This document shows positions 15,588 through 25,847 of a DNA stretch of 33,954 nt, one piece after another (the stretch's first letter is position 1; each line of letters begins with the position of its first letter). The stretch spans positions 241,975 to 275,928 of the forward strand of contig NZ_BMMM01000009.1 in assembly GCF_014645835.1 (NCBI RefSeq). Reading direction: 5' to 3'. The stretch is from Streptomyces albiflavescens. GTDB taxonomy: Bacteria; Actinomycetota; Actinomycetes; Streptomycetales; Streptomycetaceae. The translations under genes were made by a program, and so were the position numbers. The notes beneath the pieces were generated by a model, which did not search any database, was not told where the DNA came from, and was given only the letters and a program-made list of their open reading frames with translations.

Positions 15588-17117
15588 TCAGATGTCCCGG
15601 AAGATCTCGATCTGTGCGCCGATCGTGTTGAGCCGCTCGGCGAGGTCCTCGTAGCCGCGGTTGATGACGTACACGTTCCGCAGTACGGACGTGCCGTCGG
15701 CCGCCATCATCGCCAGCAGGACGACCACGGCGGGCCGCAGTGCGGGCGGGCACATCATCTCGGCGGCGCGCCAGCGAGTCGGGCCCTCGACCAGCACGCG
15801 GTGCGGGTCGAGGAGTTGGAGCCGGCCGCCGAGGCGGTTGAGGTCCGTGAGGTAGATCGCCCGGTTGTCGTAGACCCAGTCGTGGATCAGCGTCTTGCCC
15901 TGCGCGGAGGCCGCGATGGCCGCGAAGAACGGGACGTTGTCGATGTTCAGGCCGGGGAACGGCATCGGGTGGATCTTGTCGATCGGCGCCTCCAGTTTGG
16001 AGGGCCGGACAGTCAGGTCGATCAGGCGGGTACGGCCGTTGTCGGCGAAATACTCCGCCGTGCGGTCGTGGTCCAGGCCCATCTCCTCCAGGACCGCGAG
16101 CTCGATCTCCAGGAACTCGATCGGCACCCGGCGCACCGTCAGCTCGGACTCGGTGACCACCGCGGCGGCCAGCAGGCTCATCGCCTCGACCGGGTCCTCG
16201 GAGGGCGAGTAGTCAACGTCGACGTCGATGTTCGGTACACCGTGCACGGTGAGCGTGGTGGTGCCGATGCCCTCGACCCGTACGCCCAGGGCCTCCAGGA
16301 AGAAGCACAGGTCCTGGACCATGTAATTGGAGGACGCGTTGCGGATGACGGTCACGCCGTCGTGGCGGGCGGCGGCGAGCAGCGCGTTCTCGGTCACGGT
16401 GTCGCCGCGCTCGGTCAGCACGATCGGGCGGTCGGGGGAGACCGAGCGATCCACCTGCGCGTGGTAGAGCCCCTCGGTGGCGGCGATGTCCAGACCGAAG
16501 CGGCGCAGCGCGATCATGTGCGGCTCGATCGTGCGCGTACCGAGGTCGCAACCGCCCGCGTACGGAAGCTTGAAGGTGTCCATACGGTGCAGCAGCGGGC
16601 CGAGGAACATGATGATCGAGCGGGTGCGGATGGCTGCCTCGGCGTCGATCGCCGCGATGTCCAGCTCGGCCGGCGGCACGATCTCCAGGTCGACCCCGTC
16701 ATTGATCCACCGGGTGCGGACGCCGATCGAACCGAGCACCTCCAGGAGGCGGTACACCTCTTCGATGCGGGCGACGCGGCGCAGCACCGTGCGACCCCTG
16801 TTCAGGAGCGTCGCGCACAACAGCGCCACGCACGCGTTCTTGCTGGTCTTGACATCGATCGAGCCGGACAGACGACGTCCGCCGACGACGCGCAGATGCA
16901 TCGGACCCGCATAGCCCAGTGAGACGATCTCACTGTCCAGGGCTTCACCGATTCGGGCGATCATCTCAAGGCTGATGTTTTGGTTGCCGCGCTCGATGCG
17001 ATTGACGGCGCTCTGACTGGTGCCGAGCGCCTCGGCAAGTTGCGACTGTGTCCAGCCCCGGTGCTGCCGGGCGTCACGGATGAGCTTGCCGATGCGTACG
17101 AGGTAGTCGTCTGCCAT
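15588..17117 (-). CDS. murA: MurA-family enolpyruvyl transferase with N-terminal XRE helix-turn-helix
   Basis: 509 aa. Residues about 7-60 form a Cro/C1-type HTH (WTQSQLAEALGTSQSAVNRIERG). From about 72 onward it is an EPSP-synthase/MurA fold. Residues known to matter in MurA are kept: Lys93-Asn94 in KTSKNA, the PEP-binding Cys190 in AGGCDLG, the following Arg of GTRTIEPH, and an Asp in the GLNIDNV segment. MurA transfers enolpyruvate from PEP to UDP-GlcNAc, the first committed step of peptidoglycan synthesis. The sequence is divergent, and Streptomyces also carry a conventional MurA elsewhere, so this is probably the second copy (SCO5998-type, from memory). ATG 17117 starts the HTH cleanly. 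No Shine-Dalgarno is visible, so a leaderless mRNA is possible. It could be an active enzyme, a regulator that senses the UDP-sugar pool, or both. Confidence 0.88.
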   Translation of the reverse strand: MADDYLVRIGKLIRDARQHRGWTQSQLAEALGTSQSAVNRIERGNQNISLEMIARIGEALDSEIVSLGYAGPMHLRVVGGRRLSGSIDVKTSKNACVALLCATLLNRGRTVLRRVARIEEVYRLLEVLGSIGVRTRWINDGVDLEIVPPAELDIAAIDAEAAIRTRSIIMFLGPLLHRMDTFKLPYAGGCDLGTRTIEPHMIALRRFGLDIAATEGLYHAQVDRSVSPDRPIVLTERGDTVTENALLAAARHDGVTVIRNASSNYMVQDLCFFLEALGVRVEGIGTTTLTVHGVPNIDVDVDYSPSEDPVEAMSLLAAAVVTESELTVRRVPIEFLEIELAVLEEMGLDHDRTAEYFADNGRTRLIDLTVRPSKLEAPIDKIHPMPFPGLNIDNVPFFAAIAASAQGKTLIHDWVYDNRAIYLTDLNRLGGRLQLLDPHRVLVEGPTRWRAAEMMCPPALRPAVVVLLAMMAADGTSVLRNVYVINRGYEDLAERLNTIGAQIEIFRDI

Positions 17118-17646
17118 GGCGCGACCGTATATCGGATGTGAGATAAACAAAAATGGAGCGCGTCCTTCCGGGTATCGGCGCCATGAAGCGCTGGCCACAG
17201 GGGAGTTCGGGTGCCGGCTCCGGGGGCGCGGTGGCGGTGACGGGGCGCCCGGGCCGCGGTCGATCGAGGGCGCCGCCGCTGATTGTCCCGAAGGAGCGCT
17301 TCCATGACGGTTCGTCGTTTTCGAGAGTGTTTTTAACCGATTTGGCAACTTCGTCGGTTGTCTCGCGCACGGTGGCGTGGACGGCGGCGGTGCGCCGCGG
17401 CGGCGCGACCGCATTCGGGCTGCGCCGCGCAGCCGCTCCCGACTCAGGCCGATCGCCGCGCAGCCATTCCCGGCTCACGCCGATCGCCGCGCGGCCGGGC
17501 TTCGACTGCTCTGTCGTCGAGGCGAGTTCGCCCGCGTCCGCCGTCACGGATCGTCCCACGTCATGGATCGTCCCTATATGGGTCTGTGCTCGCCGAAGGC
17601 GTTTCGGTGTGTCCGCCCGGAGTGCATGGGTCTGCGCTCCCGGAAG
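17118..17646. other. Gene-free region upstream of the MurA-like gene
   Basis: About 530 bp with no convincing gene. An unusually AT-rich patch (17128-17154) lies just upstream of the MurA-like start and probably holds its promoter. A tandem 31-bp repeat (17426-17487) has a period that is not a multiple of three, which argues against coding. The sequence ATGGGTCTGTGCTCG near 17578 recurs imperfectly near 17624. Confidence 0.5.
17426..17487. repeat. Two tandem imperfect 31-bp repeats
   Basis: Units 17426-17456 and 17457-17487 both start CGCGCAGCC and end GCCGATCGC or CGCCGATCGC, with four mismatches between them. A third unit begins (CGCGCGGCC) but diverges. Non-coding; no function assigned. 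Confidence 0.65.
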
Positions 17647-17844
17647 TCACCGCCCCCGCCGCCGCGTCGTCCGCCGCCACCCGAAGGGCCCCGGCAAGTC
17701 CATGGATGTCGTCCGGCGCCCGGTGCTGCTGTGCGTATGCCGTGGCCCGTGCCGCCCGCCCGTGGTGATCGACCACGAGCGGCGGTTGATGTTGAGCCGC
17801 ACTCCGGGAAGGATGCGGAAGCTCTTGCGGAAGGTGAGTGGCAT
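17647..17844 (-). CDS. DUF4236 small protein
   Basis: 65 aa. It begins MPLTFRKSFRILPGVRLNIN and continues with RRSWSITTGGRHGPRHTHSS and MDLPGPFGW. This is the highly recognisable DUF4236 pattern (FRKSFRxxPGxRxNxxxxG, then SxxxG), found in many bacteria and of unknown function. The basic, Gly-rich sequence has no signal peptide or transmembrane segment. The start ATG 17844 has GGAGGG six bases upstream, which also marks it as real despite its size. It is transcribed away from aconitase, with about 250 bp of shared upstream DNA, and towards the MurA-like gene, from which it is separated by more than 500 bp. Confidence 0.85.
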   Translation of the reverse strand: MPLTFRKSFRILPGVRLNINRRSWSITTGGRHGPRHTHSSTGRRTTSMDLPGPFGWRRTTRRRGR

Positions 17845-17916
17845 GGGATGCCCTCCCTGTGGCGGTTACGCCGGGTGGTCCCCGGTCGACACCGGGTACC
17901 CCCAAGGAGGCCGGGC

Positions 17917-17945
17917 ATGACCAGCCCGCGCCCATGTACTAGAGT
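17917..17945 (+). promoter_or_regulatory. Predicted promoter of the aconitase gene
   Basis: ATGACC (17917-17922), 17-bp spacer, TAGAGT (17940-17945). The -10 matches the Streptomyces consensus TAGRRT exactly; the -35 shares TGAC with TTGACA. Transcription would start near 17952, giving a leader of about 140 nt. Confidence 0.5.
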
Positions 17946-17963
17946 TATCTCGACATCGAGATA
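17946..17963 (+). promoter_or_regulatory. 8-2-8 palindrome at the aconitase transcription start
   Basis: TATCTCGACATCGAGATA: perfect 8-bp arms around CA, starting directly after the predicted -10 and covering the expected start of transcription. This is a typical place for a repressor operator. I do not know the binding protein; MarR- and TetR-type regulators use sites of this shape. Confidence 0.6.
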
Positions 17964-18005
17964 TCTGCCGAGGCGCCCCGCAGCCGCCACCCCGGTAAGG
18001 GTTAC

Positions 18006-18024
18006 CTAACTTAGCCTTACCTTA
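18006..18024 (+). promoter_or_regulatory. Iron-box-like sequence in the aconitase leader
   Basis: CTAACTTAGCCTTACCTTA matches the IdeR/DmdR1 iron box TTAGGTTAGSCTAACCTAA at 14 of 19 positions. The right half is best. It would fit iron-responsive control of an Fe-S enzyme, but it lies downstream of the predicted start of transcription. Confidence 0.45.
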
Positions 18025-18093
18025 GCGGATCGGTCCATCAGTCGTGGCGGCAGGATTGTGGTGGGTACGCGCACATCAATGAAGGAGACTGTC

Positions 18094-20808
<2,715 letters not shown>

Positions 20809-20837
20809 TGTGCCCTTCGGCATGAGCGCCTAGGGTT

Positions 20838-20869
20838 CTGGCCGCCGCCCGTCATCGGGCGGCGGCCAG
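20838..20869 (+). terminator. Strong hairpin terminator after acnA
   Basis: CTGGCCGCCGCCCG (20838-20851), loop TCAT, exact reverse complement (20856-20869): a 14-bp perfect GC stem. It lies at the 3' end of the opposing TnpB relic, whose frame stops inside it at 20852. Confidence 0.88.
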
Positions 20870-21241
20870 TGCTGCACGCGTCCGAGCGCCAGTTCCCTGG
20901 CCCCTCGCCCCCGGGTGGGGACTGCGCGTGCTTTTGTTAACCGTGTCGCCCATCCGGCGTGCACGGGCCTCGACTTCGATCGAGGGGCTGCGATCCGCGT
21001 GGTCGACGTGCCCGCAGTGAACACAAGCGAATTCTCGTCCGCAATGCAGACGACTCCGAGGACCGCATTTCTTGCATGCAGGACACGTCTGGGACGTGCC
21101 CTGCGGGGGTACCGGACGCAGTTCGCTCCCGTACCAGGCGCATTTGTATGCCAGTTGGCGCCGTCGTTCGCCAGGAATGTTGTCCAGGATTCCTAGCGTG
21201 AGCCCGGCCTTCTGCCTCGCGTTCCCTCTGTCCGTTGCCAG
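20852..21241 (-). pseudogene. tnpB: TnpB (IS200/IS605 OrfB) C-terminal relic
   Basis: Reading the minus strand from 21241 gives GNARQKAGLTLGILDN, then QLAYKCAWYGSELRPVPPQG, then TSQTCPAC...CVHCGHVDHAD. These are the end of the TnpB RuvC-like domain and the OrfB zinc ribbon (two CxxC pairs, GTSQTCP, HAD). Only the last third of the protein is present. No start codon is in place, and the 5' part is cut off at the neighbouring membrane gene. The first Cys pair region (CPACKKCG) and the ADRSPS ending, in place of the family's ADxNA, look degenerate. No TnpA and no element ends are recognisable. It is therefore the scar of an old RNA-guided nuclease/transposon protein, inactive as it stands. Confidence 0.72.
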
Positions 21242-21248
21242 ACAGGCC

Positions 21249-21704
21249 CTAGACCCAGCCCAGCGCCTGTCCGACCACGAAAGGGGCGGGGATCAGCAGC
21301 GCCATGCCGAGCCACGGGCCCACGGAATGGCCCTCCTGGCGAGGCATCAGGATGTCCACCACCAGCACCATTCCGAGGACGAACCCGCAGCCCAGCACGG
21401 CGCCGGTGATCATGCCGAGCGCGTTGTCGGGGCTCTCCTTGTCGCAGCCGATTCCGCCCCCGCAGTCGACCGACGGGTACTTGGTCAGCAGCCACCGCAG
21501 GCACAGGCCCGGGACGATCGCGACCAGCCCGATCAGCAGATTGGCCAGTGCGGGTGCCCACAGGCCGCGAACCGCCCCCGGACCGCGGCCGGTACTCGCG
21601 CCGCGGTCGGCACTCAGGCCGTGCTCGGTACCCGGGCCGTGCTCGGCACCCGGGCCGGGACTGGCCCCCCTCTTGTCATCACCACCCGATTCGGAGCACC
21701 GCAC
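21249..21704 (-). CDS. Small three-helix membrane protein of unknown function
   Basis: 151 aa from GTG 21704, which has AAGGG about seven bases upstream. The first 45 residues are polar, Gly/His-rich and internally repetitive (AEHGPGTEHGLSADRGA). Three hydrophobic segments follow (about 48-72, 94-118, 128-150), with a loop VDCGGGIGCDKESPD after the first. No family recognised. The helix pattern and the DC-containing loop resemble the candidate immunity protein at 14917-15300; LIG, LL and DC..GI line up by eye. It abuts the TnpB relic, so it may have come with, or survived, a mobile insertion. Starts downstream of 21704 are possible because the repetitive N-terminus may not be part of the protein. 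Confidence 0.6.
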   Translation of the reverse strand: MRCSESGGDDKRGASPGPGAEHGPGTEHGLSADRGASTGRGPGAVRGLWAPALANLLIGLVAIVPGLCLRWLLTKYPSVDCGGGIGCDKESPDNALGMITGAVLGCGFVLGMVLVVDILMPRQEGHSVGPWLGMALLIPAPFVVGQALGWV

Positions 21705-21910
21705 CAGCCCGCCCTTTTCCCTTGCTCGCCTTCACGTCGTTTTCATAGGTGGAAGAGGGGATGGGCGCACGCGGGGTTCCGGAGAGCCCGGCCCGGCGGC
21801 ATCGCGCATGCCTCCCACGCCCCTCGCGTCGCTTGCGCGTGTCCGGATCGCTTGCCGCGCCGGGCGTTTACAGGGGTTCCGGTGCGCGCCAACTTCCCCA
21901 TTGAGTGGGG

Positions 21911-21924
21911 TGGGAGCGCTCCCA
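21911..21924 (+). promoter_or_regulatory. CebR operator (cellobiose-responsive)
   Basis: TGGGAGCGCTCCCA is identical to the 14-bp palindrome bound by CebR, the LacI-family repressor of cellulase and cebEFG genes in Streptomyces. A hairpin-like CCCCA-TTGAG-TGGGG (21896-21910) abuts it. The only downstream gene is a relic, so the operator now seems orphaned. Confidence 0.8.
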
Positions 21925-21991
21925 TCGCGGTGGACCGGAACCCTCCCCGGAGCCGCTCCCACCTCACGTGCATGTCCCTCAGGACCAACCA

Positions 21992-22120
21992 GTGAAGGAG
22001 ATGGTGCACAACGCCGACTGGAACGGGGCGCTGGATCCGGGCGACAGCGCGACGTTCGGGTACGTCGTCTCCGGGACGGGTGATGATCCGTCGGCAGCTC
22101 TGCCGTGTCAGGTGGGTTGA
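21992..22120 (+). pseudogene. CBM2 cellulose-binding domain tail of a lost cellulase
   Basis: The frame reads VHNADWNGALDPGDSATFGY, then VVSGTGDDPSAALPCQVG and a stop. The pattern WNGxLxPGxSxTFGxxxSG...C matches the C-terminal half of family 2 carbohydrate-binding modules, which end many secreted Streptomyces cellulases. There is no signal peptide and no catalytic domain: only about 70 bp separate this from the CebR operator upstream. I infer an internal deletion that left the operator, the last 40 or so residues and the terminator of a cellulase-type gene. Confidence 0.7.
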
Positions 22121-22136
22121 ATCGGCGACGCTCAGG

Positions 22137-22174
22137 GCGGACCGGGTGGGTGGTTCGGGACTCACCCGGTCCGC
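22137..22174 (+). terminator. Hairpin terminator after the CBM2 relic
   Basis: GCGGACCGGGTG (22137-22148) and CACCCGGTCCGC (22163-22174), perfect 12-bp arms with a 14-nt loop, starting 16 bp after the relic's stop codon. Confidence 0.8.
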
Positions 22175-22261
22175 GAGCCCGGGCGGGGTCGGGGGAGGCC
22201 CTGCCCGGGATGGTGCGCAGCTCTCGGGGGTGGTGCGGTGGCTTGTGCCGATCGCGGTGTG

Positions 22262-22275
22262 CGACAACGTTGTCG
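22262..22275 (+). promoter_or_regulatory. Palindromic operator upstream of first GH92 gene
   Basis: CGACAACGTTGTCG, a perfect 14-bp palindrome. Its 12-bp core GACAACGTTGTC occurs again at 29700-29711 upstream of the second GH92 gene. A central CG inside an even palindrome is typical of LacI-family operators; the protein is unknown. Confidence 0.65.
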
Positions 22276-22307
22276 AATAGTCTGTACATGACTCTACCGC
22301 CTCAACG

Positions 22308-22319
22308 GACAACGATGTC
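22308..22319 (+). promoter_or_regulatory. Second, imperfect copy of the GH92 operator
   Basis: GACAACGATGTC differs from the GACAACGTTGTC core at one position and lies 45 bp downstream of the perfect copy. The centre-to-centre distance is about four helical turns, which would suit cooperative binding. Confidence 0.45.
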
Positions 22320-22487
22320 AAGCCAGTTGATCGACACCGGCTGGGCGTAGGGCCCCATTGGGGTGGATGTCGGCCGCGTCGTCGGCGCCGTACGCGGTCT
22401 TCCGTGGTACCCGTGACGCACGTTACTGTCCCTGCGGCTTGTGCGACCTGTGGTGCGCGACCCGTCCGAAGGAGGAGGGGCCGCGTC

Positions 22488-25400
22488 ATGCGTTTCCGTC
22501 CGTCATCCGTTCTGCTGGCCGTCGCTCTGACGGTCGGCGGCGCCACCCCGGCGCTCGCCGCGACCGCCGCACCACCGGACCTCGTCCGGGACCCCACCGC
22601 GTACGTCGATCCGCTCATCGGCACCAAGAACGGCGGCAATGTCTTCCCGGGCGCCGTCGTCCCCTTCGGCATGCTCTCCTGGAGCCCCGAGAACACCCGC
22701 GGGGACGCCACCCGCACGGCCGCGCCGGGTGGCTACCACTACGACGCCACGCGCATCCGGGGCTTCAGCCTCACCCACATGTCCGGCACAGGATGCGCGG
22801 GCGGCAGCGGCGACATCCCGTTCTTCCCGTACGCCGGTGAGGTCACCTCCTCTCCGGCGAGCGACACCAAGGACGCCGTGTACGCGGCCGACTTCGCGCA
22901 CGCCGACGAGACCGCCGAGCCCGGTCACTACAAGGTGGGCCTCGCCTCGGGCGTCACGGCCGATCTGACGGCCACCGCCCGCACGGGCTCGGGCCGCTTC
23001 ATCTTCCCCGCCGACAAACCCGCCTCGCTGCTGATCCGGACCGCCAACTCCGAGGTCGGGTCGACGGATTCGTCCGTGAAGATCGACCCGGCGACCCGTA
23101 CGGTCTCCGGCTCCGTCACTTCCGGGAACTTCTGCGGCTACCTCGACCCGGAGGGCCGACGCGCCTACTACACCCTCTACTTCACCGCCCACTTCGACCG
23201 CGACTTCAAGGCGACCGGCACCTGGCAGGACGACAAGCTGAGCCCGGGAACCACGGAGGCCGGCGGTGGCACCGGCGGATTCGGGCAGGGGGGCCGGCCT
23301 GTCGCGGACAAGGGTGCCGGCGGCTATGTGGAGTTCGAGCCCGGAGCCGATCCCGTGAACGTCAAGGTCGGTATCTCGTACGTCAGTCAGGCGGGCGCCG
23401 AGGCCAACCTCGCCGCCGAGAACCCGCCGTCCCGCTCCTTCGCCTCCGTCCAGGACGCCGCCCACCGCGGCTGGCGCGACCGGCTCGGCGCCATCCGGGT
23501 CGGCGGCGGCACCGACGACCAGCGGACCACCTTCTACACCGCGCTCTACCACGCCCTGCTGCACCCGAACGTCATCAGTGACGCCGACCGCAGATACAGA
23601 GGCCCCGACGACAAGGTCCATGTCGTCGGCAGCGGCCACCGGGCGCAGTACGGCACCTTCTCCGGCTGGGACGTCTACCGTTCCCAGGTCCAGCTGCTGA
23701 CGCTCCTCGACCCGGTCACCGGCTCCGACATCGCGCAGTCGCTGCTCGAACTGGCCCGGCAGAACGGGGGAGTCTGGGACCGCTGGCTGCACGGCGCGAG
23801 CGGCACGCACGTCATGAACGGCGACCCGTCGGCGCCCGCGCTCGCCGGCATTCGGGCCTTCGGCGGCACGGACTTCGACCTGAAGGGCGCGCTCGACTCC
23901 CTGGTCCGGGCGGCGACCGTACCGACCGAGCAGGATCTGTCCTCGGCGGGCAAGCCCGTCCTCTCGGTGGGCCAACGGCCCTCCCTCGACAAGTACCTGG
24001 ACCACCACTACATGCCCTCCGTCTCCAACGCCTGGGGCGGCGCGGCCGAGACCCTGGAGATGTCGGGAGCGGACTTCGCGATCTCCCAACTGGCCACGGC
24101 TGCGGGGGAGAAGAAGACCGCCGCCGACTTCGCGCACCGCTCCCAGTGGTGGCAGAACAACTTCAACATCGCCGCCGACCCCAGCGGCGGCTACATCGCC
24201 AACCGCAAGGCGGACGGCAGCTGGGTCACCGGCTTCACCCCGGCCACCGGCAACGGTTTCGTGGAGGGTACGGCGGCCCAGTACACCTGGATGGTGCAGC
24301 ACGACCCGGCCGGCCTCTTCGCGGCCATGGGCGGCCGCGACAAGGCCCTCGACCGCCTGGACGCCTTCTTCCACAACGCGGACGGCAGCTGGGCCCTCAC
24401 GGGCGGCGGCGGTGACAAGTCCGAACTGGACAACGAGCCCTCGATCAACGTGCCCTACCTCTACGACTACGCGGGCGCGCCCTACAAGGCGCAGCAGACC
24501 GTCCGCGCGGCGATGAACGAGCTGTGGTCGACGCAGCCCGGCGGCATCCCCGGCAACGACGACCTCGGCGAGATGTCGTCCTGGTACGTCTTCTCCTCGC
24601 TCGGCATGTACCCCCAGGTGCCCTCACGCGCCGAACTCACCTTGTCCTCACCGCTGTTCCCGAGGATCGAGATCGAGCGCCCCCACGGTGACGACATCGA
24701 GATCCGGGCGACCGGCGCGGCGGCCGACTCCCCGTACATCCAGTCCCTGAAGGTCAACGGCCGTACCAGCGACCGGCCTTGGCTCCCCGCCTCCTTCGTC
24801 CGGGACGGCGGCACCCTCGACTACACGTTGAGCGGCACCCCCGACCAGCAATGGGGCAGCTCCGAAGCCGCCACCCCGCCCTCCTTCCGCGAGGGCGAGC
24901 AGCCGTACCAGATCGGCGTCGGCCCGACCACGGCGACGCTCGCGCCCGGTGGCAGCACGAAGCTCGACATCCGCGCCCTCGCCCTGAGCGGCGGCGCCGG
25001 GCCCGAGGTGCGCTTCCAGGTGGACGCGCCGGACGGCGTGACGGCGACTCCCGCCGGGGGCACGGTGACCGACGGCACCCAGCAGATCACCCTGGCGGCA
25101 GGCGACGACGCCAAGCAGGGCTTCTACGACGTCAAGGTCACCGTGACCTCGGCCGACACGTCGTACGAGCAACCGGTGGCCCTCACGGTCGCGGCCCCGG
25201 ACTCCCTCCTCGCCGCGTACAACAACACCGGTGTCTCGGACGACACCGGCGACCACGACGAGGCCGACTACGACGGCGGCGGCTGGAGCTACTCCCGTCA
25301 GGCCCTCGCCGACGTGGGCCTGACGCCCGGCAAACAGGGCAGCGTGGACGGCCTCACCTTCACCTGGCCCGACTCCCCGTCCGGCCGCCCCGACAACGCC

Positions 25401-25760
25401 TCGGCGACCGGTCAGACCATCGAACTCACCGGCGGAGCAACGCAGTTGTCCTTCATCGGCAGCGCGGTCAACGGCAACCAGCAGACCAAGGCGACCGTCA
25501 CCTACACCGATGGCACCACCGACTCCATCGACCTCTCCTTCACCGACTGGACCGTCGGCGGCGGAGGCGGCACCGTCCAGTACGGCAACGAGACGGTCGC
25601 CAAGGCCGCGTACCGCAATGTCGCGGGCGCCGACAAGGACCCGGTGGCGACCTACGTCTTCGCCACCAAGCCCTTCCAGGCCCCGTCAGGCAAGACCGTC
25701 AAGAGCGTGAAACTGCCGGACAACGCGGACCTGCATGTCTTCACCCTCGCGGTCGACTGA
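22488..25760 (+). CDS. Secreted GH92 alpha-mannosidase with C-terminal accessory domains
   Basis: 1,090 aa. ATG 22488 has GGAGGAGG upstream and begins a signal peptide ending ALA-A (about residue 24). The GH92 catalytic region (about 30-800) starts YVDPLIGTKNGGNVFPGAVVP and has the family landmarks SLTHMSGTGC, GTFSGWDVYRSQ, and DNEPSIN with the likely acid Glu650. It also has GNDDLGEMSSW with Asp691/692, of which one or both should serve the inverting base reaction with calcium nearby. A beta-sandwich (about 807-900) and a sugar-binding-type domain starting near AAYNNTGVSDD (about 906-1090) complete it. GH92 enzymes are exo-acting, calcium-dependent, inverting alpha-mannosidases, so it should trim mannan or N-glycan ends outside the cell. 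It converges with the second GH92 gene and shares an operator type with it. Confidence 0.93.
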   Translation: MRFRPSSVLLAVALTVGGATPALAATAAPPDLVRDPTAYVDPLIGTKNGGNVFPGAVVPFGMLSWSPENTRGDATRTAAPGGYHYDATRIRGFSLTHMSGTGCAGGSGDIPFFPYAGEVTSSPASDTKDAVYAADFAHADETAEPGHYKVGLASGVTADLTATARTGSGRFIFPADKPASLLIRTANSEVGSTDSSVKIDPATRTVSGSVTSGNFCGYLDPEGRRAYYTLYFTAHFDRDFKATGTWQDDKLSPGTTEAGGGTGGFGQGGRPVADKGAGGYVEFEPGADPVNVKVGISYVSQAGAEANLAAENPPSRSFASVQDAAHRGWRDRLGAIRVGGGTDDQRTTFYTALYHALLHPNVISDADRRYRGPDDKVHVVGSGHRAQYGTFSGWDVYRSQVQLLTLLDPVTGSDIAQSLLELARQNGGVWDRWLHGASGTHVMNGDPSAPALAGIRAFGGTDFDLKGALDSLVRAATVPTEQDLSSAGKPVLSVGQRPSLDKYLDHHYMPSVSNAWGGAAETLEMSGADFAISQLATAAGEKKTAADFAHRSQWWQNNFNIAADPSGGYIANRKADGSWVTGFTPATGNGFVEGTAAQYTWMVQHDPAGLFAAMGGRDKALDRLDAFFHNADGSWALTGGGGDKSELDNEPSINVPYLYDYAGAPYKAQQTVRAAMNELWSTQPGGIPGNDDLGEMSSWYVFSSLGMYPQVPSRAELTLSSPLFPRIEIERPHGDDIEIRATGAAADSPYIQSLKVNGRTSDRPWLPASFVRDGGTLDYTLSGTPDQQWGSSEAATPPSFREGEQPYQIGVGPTTATLAPGGSTKLDIRALALSGGAGPEVRFQVDAPDGVTATPAGGTVTDGTQQITLAAGDDAKQGFYDVKVTVTSADTSYEQPVALTVAAPDSLLAAYNNTGVSDDTGDHDEADYDGGGWSYSRQALADVGLTPGKQGSVDGLTFTWPDSPSGRPDNASATGQTIELTGGATQLSFIGSAVNGNQQTKATVTYTDGTTDSIDLSFTDWTVGGGGGTVQYGNETVAKAAYRNVAGADKDPVATYVFATKPFQAPSGKTVKSVKLPDNADLHVFTLAVD

Positions 25761-25792
25761 ACCGCCCCGGATGAGTCGCACCACATGAACGC

Positions 25793-25826
25793 GGGGCGGG
25801 CGCGGAGTGATCTCCGCGCCCGCCCC
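25793..25826. terminator. Bidirectional terminator between the two GH92 genes
   Basis: GGGGCGGGCGCGGAG (25793-25807), loop TGAT, exact reverse complement (25812-25826). This 15-bp stem lies in the 87-bp gap between two convergent stop codons and can end both transcripts. Confidence 0.92.
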
Positions 25827-25847
25827 TCTCCCGTGGGGGGATGTGCG

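Larger units (their letters stand above)
22121..22487. other. Intergenic region upstream of the first GH92 gene
   Basis: About 370 bp with no gene. It holds the relic's terminator, two palindromic operator sites and presumably the GH92 promoter. TAGTCT (22278-22283) directly after the first operator is a possible -10, without a convincing -35. Confidence 0.5.

Noticed and set aside
17074..17559. A 161-codon minus-strand frame overlapping the MurA-like start
   Set aside because: No domain and no ribosome site; it crosses a 31-bp non-triplet tandem repeat and overlaps a well-supported gene.
17881..17896. CCCGGT-CGAC-ACCGGG dyad
   Set aside because: Short stem in GC-rich DNA, not placed after a gene end on either strand; not enough to call a terminator or operator.
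17917..18009. A 30-codon frame with a perfect AAGGAGG upstream of acnA, possible leader peptide
   Set aside because: Its ATG coincides with the predicted -35 of acnA and it covers the +1 palindrome, so it would not be on the acnA transcript. The purine run may be chance.
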